A DNA stretch of 64,000 nt from Herbihabitans rhizosphaerae (lineage in GTDB: Bacteria > Actinomycetota > Actinomycetes > Mycobacteriales > Pseudonocardiaceae). The notes under the pieces are model-generated. The model did no database searches. It was not told the origin of the DNA and saw only the letters and a list, made by a program, of their open reading frames with translations. Position 1 is the first letter of the stretch, and each line of letters starts with the position of its first letter. Shown one piece after another: positions 33,152-41,801 of the stretch. Location: positions 434,001 to 498,000 of the forward strand of contig NZ_SGWQ01000001.1 of NCBI RefSeq assembly GCF_004216555.1, given 5' to 3'. The position numbers and the translations under genes were made by a program.

Positions 33152-33653
33152 CGCGAGAACCACCCTTACCGCGAAACTTCCGCTGGTTGGCTTCCTCGGT
33201 CTGCCGCATCTGTGTCAACGCCGCCCGCAACTCGTTCTGAAGCTGCTCCGCACGCGCCCTCTCCGCGACGACGCGAGCGAGTTCGGCCTCGGCATAAGCG
33301 CGCTGCTCCTTGGCCTGCATCTTGCTCCCCGAATAGTCCGGCGCCGGCGCCACCGCATGGACGGCCGCCTTACGAAGCGTCTCCACCTGCCATGCGTACC
33401 TGGCGAGGATTTGGTCGCCCATTTTGACGACGGCGTCGAGGTGGTTGAGGTCGGCGAAGACATGCTTGCCCTTGCCGGGCGCCGGGTAGGGCGGCGGCGG
33501 TTCGCCACGGGCGGCGGCTTCGGCCAATTGCCGCTTGCGCGCCTCGGCGGCCTCGACGATCCGGTGCTCTGCCTCAGCCCGCTTGCCGTTCCACTCCGGT
33601 GAGCCGGGCAACCCGAGCTTCTGAAAGTCCGAGGTCTCCCAGTCTGCGGCCAT
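33144..33653 (-). CDS. Coiled-coil protein at head of type VII module
   Basis: A 169-residue protein starting MAADWETSDFQKLGLPGSPE. About residues 25-55 and 105-155 are long charged helices (EAARGEP.. and KEQRAYAEAELARVVAERAR), likely coiled coils. A short Pro stretch (PPPPYPAP) lies between. No known domain. As first gene of the operon it may be a scaffold or secretion-associated protein. The same-strand neighbour overlaps it by eight bases. Confidence 0.75.
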   Translation of the reverse strand: MAADWETSDFQKLGLPGSPEWNGKRAEAEHRIVEAAEARKRQLAEAAARGEPPPPYPAPGKGKHVFADLNHLDAVVKMGDQILARYAWQVETLRKAAVHAVAPAPDYSGSKMQAKEQRAYAEAELARVVAERARAEQLQNELRAALTQMRQTEEANQRKFRGKGGSRDA

Positions 33654-33794
33654 GTTTCCCCCTCGTTGATCACCACGTCCCCACGTGGGATTTCGTCGGG
33701 GGAGACGTTACAAGGGCCGCTGCCGCCGTCGGGGGCCGCTTGGACTCAGTTCACACGAATGGCCCACTGCCGCCACCAACAGTGATCGTGGTGG

Positions 33795-34007
33795 TCATTC
33801 GCGCAGGTAGAAGATGCAGTGACTGATCACCCACCCGTGACAGCGGCCGCAGACGTGATCTTCGTCGGCGCTGCGCGGATCGGGCGCGGCGGCGTCGACG
33901 AGTGCGCCGCAGACCGCCCAGCCGAGGCGATCGGCGGCACCCTGGCGAAGGTGACACTTGGAGCCGATCAGCCCCAGCGCCCACAGGCCGGACGGCGAGG
34001 CGCTCAC
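33795..34007 (-). CDS. Small CxxC zinc-ribbon-like protein (70 aa)
   Basis: GTG 34007 overlaps the stop of the preceding gene (GTGA), which supports coding. The 70-residue protein has SKCHL, AVCGALVDAA, HVCGRCHGWVISHC: four to five Cys with His, likely a zinc site. I do not recognise a named family. The 140 bp beyond it (33654-33794) shows no feature. Confidence 0.65.
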   Translation of the reverse strand: MSASPSGLWALGLIGSKCHLRQGAADRLGWAVCGALVDAAAPDPRSADEDHVCGRCHGWVISHCIFYLRE

Positions 34008-34297
34008 CGGTGTCCGGACAGGAACTTCGCGGCGGCGTCGACGGCGGCGCCCAGCGTTCCGGTGACCTGCTCGGGGAAATCGCACTGCTCGACGCGCAGG
34101 GCTTTCGCGTAATCGCGGTAGATGAAGATCCCAACGCCGGCCGCGCCGTGGTCGATGGTCACGCTGCCCCACAGTTCAGCGCCCCAACGACCGCCCAACG
34201 GCCGCACCTCCCAGCGCCAGTGGACATCCGTCGGCAACGCTTCCAGGGCCGGATATCTGGCCACGGCGTCGGCGTGACTGATGACCTGCGAACTCAT
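34004..34297 (-). CDS. Conserved-looking hypothetical protein (97 aa)
   Basis: ATG 34297 follows GGGAGG at seven bases. A compact alpha/beta protein: SHADAVARYPALEALP, then strands with VHWRWEVRPLGGRWGAELWG and GVGIFIYRDYAKALRVEQC, and a helical tail. It is coupled to the zinc-ribbon gene and divergent from the XRE-DUF397 pair (94-bp gap). Similar short genes accompany XRE-DUF397 pairs in actinomycetes; function is unknown. Confidence 0.7.
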   Translation of the reverse strand: MSSQVISHADAVARYPALEALPTDVHWRWEVRPLGGRWGAELWGSVTIDHGAAGVGIFIYRDYAKALRVEQCDFPEQVTGTLGAAVDAAAKFLSGHR

Positions 34298-34390
34298 CGT
34301 GGACCTCCCTGACAGCACCCATTCGTGTACTTGACCACGGTAGGTTTAGTGAGATTGGTTTTGGTTTGTAACCAGAACTAGTTCACTCGA

Positions 34391-35278
34391 ATGGACGGTG
34401 CCGCCATGTCTGAACGTGAGTCGTATCCTCGGTTCGTGGAGGTAACCACGCAGACGCCCCGCACGCGGGCGCTCGCGCACGAGTTGCGCAAGGCGTTCGA
34501 GCAGGCCGGAATCAGGATCAGGGACCTGGCCAAGAAGTGCGGCGTCTCGCACACCACGATCTCATTCTGGATCAATGGAAAACGGGTGCCGTCACCCGAA
34601 CAGGTCGCAACACTGCTGGCACATCTGGGTGTCAGTGCCGAGGAATGCGACCGAATCATGGACATCGCCCGCCGCGCCGGTGACACGAACTGGCTACCAG
34701 CAGGGGCGCTGGGGATCTCTCAACAATTGGCCGGAGTGCTCGAATGCGAGTCGACGGCGGCCACGATCACCGAATGGTCGCCGCATCTCATCCCAGGACT
34801 CCTGCAGACCGGCGACTACGCACGCGTGATCATTGGTGGCCAATCCGGCGTAGCTGATACGCAGGTCCGCATTCGACTTGGCCGACGCGACATTTTGACT
34901 CGACGGAATCCGACGAGGTTCGACGCACTGGTCGGTGAAGCAGCCATCACAGATGTCATTGGCGACAAGGAGGTCATGGCCGACCAGCTACGCGCGATGC
35001 TTGCCCTGACCGACCACGACAACATCCGCTTGCGGGTCGTGCGCCAGGGCATTGGATGGCATCGCGGCCTCCACGGCCCCTTCGTGTTCTACGAGTTCTC
35101 GAAGACCCCTCCCATTGTGCACGTGGAGCACCTGAGAGCTGGAGCATTTCTTTACGACCCAGACGTCATTCAGATCTACAGCGAGGCCTGCGTCAACTTG
35201 GATCAGGTCGCATTGAATCCGGACCAATCAGTCGACCTCATCAAGAAGAGGATAGAGGAGCTGGAGAAGCAGGAATGA
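34391..35278 (+). CDS. XRE regulator with DUF5753 domain
   Basis: A 295-residue protein; ATG 34406 (MSERESYPRF) is an alternative start, and neither has a good RBS. Residues ~25-85 are an XRE helix-turn-helix (IRIRDLAKKCGVSHTTISFW). The C-terminal part matches DUF5753 (WSPHLIPGLLQTGDYARVII, RLGRRDILTRRNPTRFDALV, RVVRQGIGWHRGLHGPFVFY). It overlaps a DUF397 gene by four bases (ATGA), the standard pairing in Streptomyces and relatives, where the pairs influence development or antibiotic production. Less GC-rich than neighbours. Confidence 0.92.
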   Translation: MDGAAMSERESYPRFVEVTTQTPRTRALAHELRKAFEQAGIRIRDLAKKCGVSHTTISFWINGKRVPSPEQVATLLAHLGVSAEECDRIMDIARRAGDTNWLPAGALGISQQLAGVLECESTAATITEWSPHLIPGLLQTGDYARVIIGGQSGVADTQVRIRLGRRDILTRRNPTRFDALVGEAAITDVIGDKEVMADQLRAMLALTDHDNIRLRVVRQGIGWHRGLHGPFVFYEFSKTPPIVHVEHLRAGAFLYDPDVIQIYSEACVNLDQVALNPDQSVDLIKKRIEELEKQE

Positions 35279-35445
35279 ATACGGATCTCCACTGGAAGAA
35301 AAGCAGCTTCACCGGCGAAAACGGCAACTGCGTCGAGTTGCCGAGCACGCTGGACGGTGTTCGGGACAGTAAACATCGCAAGATCCAGCTCTCCGTGCAC
35401 AGGACGGCCGTCGCGGCACTCGTGCGGCATGTGAAGAACAGTTAG
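35275..35445 (+). CDS. DUF397 protein (56 aa)
   Basis: A 56-residue protein from ATG 35275. The core WKKSSFTGENGNCVEL followed by VRDSKH is the DUF397 signature (WrKSS..sG..g.CVEvA.....V.vRDSK). It partners the XRE-DUF5753 gene with which it overlaps. The TAG at 35443-35445 overlaps the stop of the convergent gene by four bases, so the two 3' ends interlock. Confidence 0.93.
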   Translation: MNTDLHWKKSSFTGENGNCVELPSTLDGVRDSKHRKIQLSVHRTAVAALVRHVKNS

Positions 35446-36095
35446 CCGAGAACGAACGGCAGCCTTGCAGCCAGTTCACCCAGGGCGGCCGTCTCGGCGG
35501 CGGTCGGTGCGCGGCGGCCGGTGCCGATCAGGAGTACTTCTTTATCAGCGAAGGACTCCGGAAAGTGCGTGCCGGCGATCTTCTCCAGTGACGCCCGCGC
35601 GGCCGCCAACGTCTCGGCGGACGGGTCGGCGGCCGAGGGCAGGTGCGCGATCAGGTCGAGATGGTGCAGCGTCCACTCCATCAGGTACGCCGACAAATAG
35701 TCCCCGGCCGTCAGCACCATGTCCTGGGTGCTGACCCGAACGGCCCGATCCGCCAGCGACGCGGCGCGGCCGGCAGCCGCACCAACATCGTCGAAGTGGA
35801 ACTTGAGCCACCTCGGCTCGCCGTACGCGGCGGCCAATCGTGGGATCAGCGCGTCCAGCGGATCGTCACCGGCCGGCGGCTCGACCAGCTTCCAGTACGA
35901 CACCGAGTCGACAGTCGGCGGCGCGTCGGTGGGCGTGACGAGCGTGATCAGGACGTCCTGCGCGTCGATGATCAGGTGGCACACCAGGTCCCGCACGAGC
36001 CAGCCGGCACAACCCGACGGCCGTTCCCAGTCCTCGTCGGACAGCTCGTCGACGGCGGCGCGCAACGCGGTCCACGAGCGTGCGAAGTGATCCAC
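35442..36095 (-). CDS. DinB/mycothiol-dependent maleylpyruvate isomerase-like protein
   Basis: A 217-residue protein from GTG 36095. The N-terminal four-helix pattern of the DinB/MDMPI superfamily is visible: FARSWTALRAAVDELSDEDW, CAGWLVRDLVCHLIIDA with the metal-ligand His, and later METALS-type HHLDLIAHLP with further His. Members use mycothiol or bacillithiol as cofactor; the substrate here is unknown. It ends just before a DUF397 gene and starts ten bases after murB. Confidence 0.8.
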   Translation of the reverse strand: MDHFARSWTALRAAVDELSDEDWERPSGCAGWLVRDLVCHLIIDAQDVLITLVTPTDAPPTVDSVSYWKLVEPPAGDDPLDALIPRLAAAYGEPRWLKFHFDDVGAAAGRAASLADRAVRVSTQDMVLTAGDYLSAYLMEWTLHHLDLIAHLPSAADPSAETLAAARASLEKIAGTHFPESFADKEVLLIGTGRRAPTAAETAALGELAARLPFVLG

Positions 36096-36105
36096 TCCGG
36101 CAACG

Positions 36106-37194
36106 CTAGAGCGAGCAGGACACGAACACCGGCTCGGGATGCAGCCACACGCCGAACTCCTCGTGCACGCCGTCGCGCACCTCGCGCGCGAGCGCGACCA
36201 GATCGGCCGTCGTCGCGGCGCCTCGATTGGTCAGCGCCAGGGTGTGCTTGCCGGACAGGGCGACCCGCCCGCCCGGCCCCGAGTAACCCTTGCCGAAACC
36301 GGCGCGCTCGATCAGCCACGCGGCCGACAGCTTGTGGCCGTTCGCCGCCGGATACCGCGGCACCCGCACGTCGTCGCCGATCTTCGCGGCGATCCGCTCC
36401 AGCGCCGCTTCCAGCCCAGCATCGTCGAGCACCGGGTTGGTGAAGAACGACCCGGCACTCCACGTGTCGTTGTCGTCCGTGTCGAGCACCATTCCCTTGC
36501 CCCGCCGCAGGTTCAGCACCGCCGACCGTGCCTCGCGCACCGGCACCCGGTCGCCGATCTCCACCCCGAGCGCGCGCGCCAGCTCGGCGTACCGGATCGG
36601 CGCGGACAACCCGTCGTCGGTCAGCTCGTACCGGGCGCGCAGCACCACGGCCGAGTCGGTCCCCTTGAGCATGCTGGTGCGGTACCCGAGCTCCAGGTCG
36701 ACGGTGTCGAGCGTGCGCACCTCGCCGCTGGCCCGGTCCAGCAGGTCCACCGACACCAGCATCTGCGACACCTCGACGCCGTACGCGCCGACGTTCTGCA
36801 CCGGTGTCGCACCGACCAGCCCCGGGATGCCGGACAGGCACTCCAACCCGCCCAGCTCGCTGTCCACCGTCGTCCGCACGACGGCGTCCCAGTCCTCACC
36901 GGCCTCGACGGTCAACTGCACCTTGCCGCCGCCGCAGCTGTCGAACCGCCGTCCGGTGGTCGCGATGTGCACCACCGAGCCCGCGAATCCGGAGTCCGCG
37001 ACCACCAGGTTCGACCCGCCGCCGAGCACGAGCAGCGGCTGCGCGGACCGGTCGGCTGCCCGCACGGCGTCCACCAACTCGGTCGCCACGGTCGCCGACA
37101 CGAACCGCGCGGCCGGGCCGCCAAGGCGCAGCGTCGTGTAGTCGGCCAGTGGTACCGCGAGCCGCGGCACCGCGCCGATCGGGAGGCTCGTCAC
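36106..37194 (-). CDS. murB: UDP-N-acetylenolpyruvoylglucosamine reductase
   Basis: About 362 residues from GTG 37194 (VTSLPIGAVPRLAVPLADYT); an upstream ATG at 37221 would overlap the divergent gene. MurB reduces UDP-GlcNAc-enolpyruvate to UDP-MurNAc, an early peptidoglycan step. FAD-binding LVLGGGSNLVVAD, GLECLSGIPGLVGATPVQNV, catalytic Ser in SAGSFFTNP, SAAWLIERAGFGKGY and C-terminal Glu in WLHPEPVF are all present. It diverges from the DUF2505 gene, with the start codons one base apart, matching Rv0482/Rv0481c. Confidence 0.95.
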   Translation of the reverse strand: MTSLPIGAVPRLAVPLADYTTLRLGGPAARFVSATVATELVDAVRAADRSAQPLLVLGGGSNLVVADSGFAGSVVHIATTGRRFDSCGGGKVQLTVEAGEDWDAVVRTTVDSELGGLECLSGIPGLVGATPVQNVGAYGVEVSQMLVSVDLLDRASGEVRTLDTVDLELGYRTSMLKGTDSAVVLRARYELTDDGLSAPIRYAELARALGVEIGDRVPVREARSAVLNLRRGKGMVLDTDDNDTWSAGSFFTNPVLDDAGLEAALERIAAKIGDDVRVPRYPAANGHKLSAAWLIERAGFGKGYSGPGGRVALSGKHTLALTNRGAATTADLVALAREVRDGVHEEFGVWLHPEPVFVSCSL

Positions 37195-37195
37195 A

Positions 37196-37723
37196 ATGGC
37201 TAACGGTAACCTCCGGTGCATGGCCGGCCGTATCGAGCACCGCGCGAGCTTCGCGACACCCGCGCATGACCTCTATTCCAAGATCACCAGTGAGGCGTTC
37301 CTGACCGACCGCCTCGAGGCGCTCGGCGGCAAGAATGCCCAGCTCAGCGACTACTCGGCGACCGAGAATGGCGTCTCCTACCGGCTCCGGCAGGGCATGG
37401 ACGCGGAGAACCTCCCGTCGGCGGCACGGACGCTGCTGAAGGGCGACCTGGTGGTGCACCGCCTCGAGGAGTGGCGCGCCCAGGGCGACGGCTACACCGG
37501 GTCGCTGCACACCAAGATCTCCGGCGCGCCGGGCGAGATCAAGGGCACGGCGCGCGTCCGGGACGTGGCCGACGGCAGCGAGCTCGCCATCGACGCGAAC
37601 GTGACGGTCGGGATCCCGCTCGTGGGTGGCAAGCTCGAACAGGTGATCGCCAGTCAGGTGCAGCGGCTGCTCACCCGCGAGGCGGAGTTCACCGCCAAGT
37701 GGCTCGCCGCCCAGTCCGGCTGA
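37196..37723 (+). CDS. DUF2505 protein
   Basis: A 175-residue protein from ATG 37196, with GGGAGG nine bases upstream; ATG 37220 is an internal alternative. It has the SRPBCC-like helix-grip pattern of DUF2505: RIEHRASFATPAHDLYSKIT near the start, sheet core (ISGAPGEIKGTARV, LAIDANVTVGIPLVGG) and a C-terminal long helix (VQRLLTREAEFTAKWLA). A lipid-like ligand is possible but unknown. Its place beside murB matches Rv0481c. Confidence 0.9.
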   Translation: MANGNLRCMAGRIEHRASFATPAHDLYSKITSEAFLTDRLEALGGKNAQLSDYSATENGVSYRLRQGMDAENLPSAARTLLKGDLVVHRLEEWRAQGDGYTGSLHTKISGAPGEIKGTARVRDVADGSELAIDANVTVGIPLVGGKLEQVIASQVQRLLTREAEFTAKWLAAQSG

Positions 37724-38520
37724 GCGCGGGCCGGGCCAGGGCGCTCGGCCTGCCGACGCGCGGCACCACGAACCCGAACCGGCTGCGCCGCGTGGACCGC
37801 TGGATCCTCGGCACACCAATGGTTTCCGGCGTGCTGGCGCGCGCCGGGCACCCGCTGGTGGTGGACCTCGGCTACGGCTCCTCCCCGATCACCACGATCG
37901 AGCTGGCCGGCCGGATCGCCGCCGTGCGCGCCGACGTCGAGGTGATCGGCCTCGAGTTGGACGCCGAACGCGTGGCCGCCGCCCGCGAGTTGGCCGACCC
38001 GCCCCGGCTGACCTTCCGGCGCGGCGGGTTCGAGCTGGCCGGCGCCCGGCCGGTGCTGCTGCGCGCGTTCAACGTGCTGCGCCAGTACCCCGAGGACGCC
38101 GCCGAGCGCGCCTGGACCACCATGCTCGACGCGCTCGCACCCGGTGGCCTGATGATCGAGGGCACCTGCGACGAGATCGGCCGGCGCTGCTGCTGGATCA
38201 CCCTGTCGGCGGCCGGACCACTCACCTTCACGCTGTCCTGCCGTCCGTCCGATGTGGACAGACCGTCGGATCTGGCCGAGCGGCTGCCGAAGTCACTCAT
38301 CCACAGAAACGTTGCCGGAGAACGGGTTCACGCGTTCCTCAATGCGTTCGACGAGTGCTGGGACCGGGCCGCGCCGTTCGTCCCGTTCGGCAATCGGGCA
38401 CGCTGGGCCGAGGCGGTGCGGCTGCTCGCCGAGTCCGGTGTGCCGGTCCGGGACAACCACCGGCGGTGGCGGCACGGCGAGGTCACGGTGGACTGGTCGG
38501 TGGTCGCGCCGGCTCACTAG
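37699..38520 (+). CDS. Class I SAM-dependent methyltransferase
   Basis: About 273 residues if it starts at GTG 37699, inside the end of the DUF2505 gene; the family-like segment ALGLPTRGTTNPNRLRRVDR lies before the next GTG (37792), so a start after it is unlikely. Motif I is VVDLGYGSSPITTIEL, followed by VIGLELDAERVAAARE and LIEGTCDEIGRR. The motif resembles methyltransferases with SAM-binding DxGxGxxP. The target is unknown. It is followed nine bases later by the mycothiol-type gene. Confidence 0.8.
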   Translation: MARRPVRLSAGRARALGLPTRGTTNPNRLRRVDRWILGTPMVSGVLARAGHPLVVDLGYGSSPITTIELAGRIAAVRADVEVIGLELDAERVAAARELADPPRLTFRRGGFELAGARPVLLRAFNVLRQYPEDAAERAWTTMLDALAPGGLMIEGTCDEIGRRCCWITLSAAGPLTFTLSCRPSDVDRPSDLAERLPKSLIHRNVAGERVHAFLNAFDECWDRAAPFVPFGNRARWAEAVRLLAESGVPVRDNHRRWRHGEVTVDWSVVAPAH

Positions 38521-38529
38521 TGTGACGAC

Positions 38530-39276
38530 GTGACCTTCGAGGAGTACCTGCGGGCGATCGGCGAGCAGTGTGACGCGCTGCGTGCGGCCGCCGTCGCCGC
38601 CGGCCCGGATACCCAAGTCCCGACGTGTCCGAAGTGGACGGTCCAGCGGCTGATCGCGCACGTCGGCCGGGTGCACGGTTGGACCTACAACGCGCTGCGC
38701 ACCGAGCCGGGCACGCAGCCGGACCCGGCGCCGACCCCGCCCGAGGCCTGGGACGACGTGCTGACCTGGTGGGACGAGCTGCGCGCCGCGTTCGTCGCCG
38801 AGCTGGTCGAGCGCGGCCCGGACGCGCCGGCGGCGGTGTTCGTGCCGGGCGCGCCGCAGACGTCCGGCTGGTGGGCGCGCCGGCAGGCGCACGAGGTGGC
38901 GATCCACCGGCTCGACGCCGAGCACGCCAAGCAGGGCGGCGGCGCGCCGACCGACGTGCCGACGCTGCTGTTCGACCCGGTGTTCGCCGCGGACGGCGTG
39001 GACGAGCTGCTCGGCATGATCGTCGGCGTGAAACGCGAGCCGGTCACCAGGTCCGGCAAGGTCGTGTGGCACGCGGCCGACGGCGGGCGCACCTGGGAGG
39101 CGCGGCTGCGCGAGGGTCACCCGCTGGAGATCGGACCGGTCGAGGACTCCGGTGTGGACGCCGACCTGACGATCGCCGGCACGGCGGACGCGGTGTACCG
39201 GGCGGTCTGGCGGCGGCCCAGCACCGCGGTGATCAAGGGCGACACGTCGCTGCTGGAGCTGTTCCCCGCGCCGTGA
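38530..39276 (+). CDS. TIGR03083-type mycothiol-dependent maleylpyruvate isomerase-like protein
   Basis: A 248-residue protein from GTG 38530. The N-terminal DinB-like bundle has the pattern CPKWTVQRLIAHVGRVH (first metal His) and WARRQAHEVAIHRLDAE (HExxxHRxD, other metal ligands). The C-terminal MDMPI_C-like domain (EAGPVEDSGVDADLTIAGTA type) includes a lipid-transfer-like fold. Such enzymes use mycothiol, whose synthesis gene mshA is in the window. The substrate is unknown. Confidence 0.87.
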   Translation: MTFEEYLRAIGEQCDALRAAAVAAGPDTQVPTCPKWTVQRLIAHVGRVHGWTYNALRTEPGTQPDPAPTPPEAWDDVLTWWDELRAAFVAELVERGPDAPAAVFVPGAPQTSGWWARRQAHEVAIHRLDAEHAKQGGGAPTDVPTLLFDPVFAADGVDELLGMIVGVKREPVTRSGKVVWHAADGGRTWEARLREGHPLEIGPVEDSGVDADLTIAGTADAVYRAVWRRPSTAVIKGDTSLLELFPAP

Positions 39277-39280
39277 CTCG

Positions 39281-40840
39281 TCAGTGCGGCAGGTAGCGCG
39301 GGGGCTTGCGGGCCTTGGCCGCCCGTTCGAAGGCCGCGGCGAGCGAGAGCACCTGGGCATCCGCCCACCGGCCGGCCATGAACGAGACGCCGACCGGAAG
39401 CGGGCCCACGAAACCGGCCGGCACGGTGACATCCGGGTACCCGGCGACCGCGGCGGGGGTCGACGACGGGATGACGTCGTTGTCGCCCTTGGCGCAATCC
39501 GTCTTCCACGCGGGCGGGTTGGTCGGTGCGGCGATCGCGTCGAGCCGGTGCGCGGCGAGCACCTCGTCGATCGACCGTCGGGCCAGATCGGTCAGTTCCG
39601 CGCGGCGCGCACGGTACCCGGGATCGTCGGGGCCGGGTGCGACCAGAGCCTGTTCGAACAGTTCCTGCCCGGGGAAGCAGGTCCGCTCCAGCGGGTCGCC
39701 GCGGTTGTACTCGATCAACGCGGCCAGGTCGCGCGGCGCGTCCTGGCGGGTTCGCAGGTAGGCGTCGATGTCGCGGTGGAACTCGGTGAGCAGCGCGGGG
39801 AACTCCAGTTCCTGGATCCGTTGCTGGTACGGCGGTACGACGTCGACCACCTCGGCACCGTGCGCGCGCAACACCGCCGCGGTCCGGGTCATCAGCCGCT
39901 CGACGTCCGGCCCGAGTTCGGGCAGCCGCCACAGCCCGATCCGCGCGCCGCGTAGCCCGTCCGGACGCAGCAGCGCCGCGTAGTCGGTCGGCTGGCCGGC
40001 GGGATACCTCGACGTCGCCGGGTCGGCGGGATCGCGGCCCTGCAGGACCGAGAGCGTCAACGCCACGTCCACCACGTTCCGCGCGATCGGGCCCGCGGTG
40101 TCCTGCTCGGCGGAGATCGGCACCACTCCGGCTCCGCTGATCAGGCCAAGGCTCGGCTTGTGGCCGACGACTCCGGTCATCCCCGCGGGGCAGACGATCG
40201 AGCCGTCGGTCTCGCTGCCGATGGCGACCTGGGCGAGCGCGGCGGCGACACCGGCCGCGGAACCCGAGGACGAGCCGCACGGGTTGCGGTCCAGTACGTA
40301 GGGGTTGTTGGTCTGGCCGCCCATCGCGGACCAGCCCGAAGTCGGCTTGGTTGAGCGGAAATTCGCCCACTCGGACAGGTTGGCCTTGCCGAGGATCACC
40401 GCTCCCGCCTCGCGCAGCCGTCGCACCAGCGTCGCGTCCCGAGCCGGCGGCGTGCCCCGCAACGCGCGCGAACCCGCCGTCGTCGGCAGGCCCGCGGTGT
40501 CCACATTGTCCTTGAGCAGCACCGGAATCCCGTCGAGCGGACCGCGCGACATCCCGGCCTGCCGCCGCCGGTCGCTGGCCTTCGCCTGGTCCAGCGCGGT
40601 CGGATCGGTGCGCAACACGGCACGCACCGCACGGTCGACGGTCGCGATCCTGGCGAGGTAGGCCGCGGTCAGCGTGACGGAGCCGAGGGTGCCCCGATCC
40701 ATCCGCCGTTGCAGTTCGGGGATGGTGGCGCGGTCGAGGTCGAAGCCGATCGCCGACGTGGATTCCGCCTGTGCCGATGAGCTCGCCATCGCGAGGATCG
40801 CAAGCAGCACAACCGAAAGCATCACGCAGAGCCGCCGCAT
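39281..40840 (-). CDS. Secreted amidase signature-family hydrolase
   Basis: A 519-residue protein from ATG 40840; a GTG at 40861 would add seven residues. A Sec signal (about 1-25, LLAILAMASSSAQA-ES) precedes an amidase signature domain: catalytic Lys in PVLLKDNVDT, cis-Ser and oxyanion strand in NPCGSSSGSAAGVA, nucleophile Ser in GSETDGSIVCPAG. All of the Ser-cisSer-Lys triad appear present. It hydrolyses an amide outside the cell; the substrate is unknown. Its stop is four bases from the convergent gene's end. Confidence 0.93.
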   Translation of the reverse strand: MRRLCVMLSVVLLAILAMASSSAQAESTSAIGFDLDRATIPELQRRMDRGTLGSVTLTAAYLARIATVDRAVRAVLRTDPTALDQAKASDRRRQAGMSRGPLDGIPVLLKDNVDTAGLPTTAGSRALRGTPPARDATLVRRLREAGAVILGKANLSEWANFRSTKPTSGWSAMGGQTNNPYVLDRNPCGSSSGSAAGVAAALAQVAIGSETDGSIVCPAGMTGVVGHKPSLGLISGAGVVPISAEQDTAGPIARNVVDVALTLSVLQGRDPADPATSRYPAGQPTDYAALLRPDGLRGARIGLWRLPELGPDVERLMTRTAAVLRAHGAEVVDVVPPYQQRIQELEFPALLTEFHRDIDAYLRTRQDAPRDLAALIEYNRGDPLERTCFPGQELFEQALVAPGPDDPGYRARRAELTDLARRSIDEVLAAHRLDAIAAPTNPPAWKTDCAKGDNDVIPSSTPAAVAGYPDVTVPAGFVGPLPVGVSFMAGRWADAQVLSLAAAFERAAKARKPPRYLPH

Positions 40841-40925
40841 GATCACAGTCAATCCCGGCACCCGATCGGAGTCAAGAAACCGCTCCCCGAGCCGTGATCA
40901 CGGCTCGGTGGAAGACTGACCCGCC

Positions 40926-41801
40926 GTGACCCAGAACGACCGCCGCTATGTGATCACCTTCGCCTGCCCGGACCGGACCGGGATCGTGGCGCGCATCTCC
41001 ACGTTCCTCGCCGAGGAGGGCGGCTGGATCGTCGAGGCGGCCTACCACACCGACCCGGACACCGATTGGTTCTGCACTCGCCAGGAAGTGCGCGCGGACT
41101 CGCTCCCCTACGACATCGACGAGTTGCGCAGGCGGTTCCTCCCCGTGGCGCGGCAGCTGGCCGGCGCGGCGGACTGGCGCATCACCGACACCGGCGAGCG
41201 CAAGCGTGTGGTGATCCTGGTGTCGCGCGAGGGCCACTGCCTGTACGACCTGCTGGGCCGGGTCGCGTCCGGCGAGTTGGACGTCACGGTGTCCGCGGTG
41301 ATCGGCAACCACGCCGACCTCGGGGAGATCACCCGGGCGCACGGGATTCCGTTCCACCACGTGCCGTTCCCCGCCGGTGATCCGGACGGCAAGGCGGCCG
41401 CGTTCGCCCAACTTCGCCAGGTCGTCGACACGCACGACCCGCAGGCGATCGTGCTCGCCCGGTTCATGCAGGTGCTGCCGGCCGAGTTGTGCGCGGCGTG
41501 GACACATCGCGCGATCAACATCCACCACAGCTTCCTGCCGTCGTTCGTCGGCGCGCGGCCGTACCACCAGGCGCACCAGCGCGGGGTGAAGCTGATCGGC
41601 GCGACCTGCCACTACGTGACGGCGGAACTGGACGCCGGGCCGATCATCGAGCAGGACGTGATCAGGGTGGACCACGGCGACTCGATCGCGGACATGGTGC
41701 GCAAGGGCCGCGACATCGAGAAGGTCGTGCTCGCCCGAGGCCTGCGGTGGCACCTGGAGAACCGAATCCTGTTGCACGGCAACAAGACCGTGGTGTTCTA
41801 G
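40926..41801 (+). CDS. purU: Formyltetrahydrofolate deformylase
   Basis: A 291-residue enzyme releasing formate from 10-formyl-THF to balance the one-carbon pool. An N-terminal ACT domain (8-~85, VITFACPDRTGIVARIS) is followed by a formyltransferase domain with the triad N198 and H200 in AINIHHSFLPSF and D236 in AELDAGPII. Length fits PurU. It diverges from the secreted amidase. Its TAG overlaps the LysE stop on the other strand by four bases. Confidence 0.96.
   Translation: MTQNDRRYVITFACPDRTGIVARISTFLAEEGGWIVEAAYHTDPDTDWFCTRQEVRADSLPYDIDELRRRFLPVARQLAGAADWRITDTGERKRVVILVSREGHCLYDLLGRVASGELDVTVSAVIGNHADLGEITRAHGIPFHHVPFPAGDPDGKAAAFAQLRQVVDTHDPQAIVLARFMQVLPAELCAAWTHRAINIHHSFLPSFVGARPYHQAHQRGVKLIGATCHYVTAELDAGPIIEQDVIRVDHGDSIADMVRKGRDIEKVVLARGLRWHLENRILLHGNKTVVF

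Noticed and set aside
36139..37203. Long plus-strand frame opposite murB
   Set aside because: Antisense shadow; murB has all family motifs.
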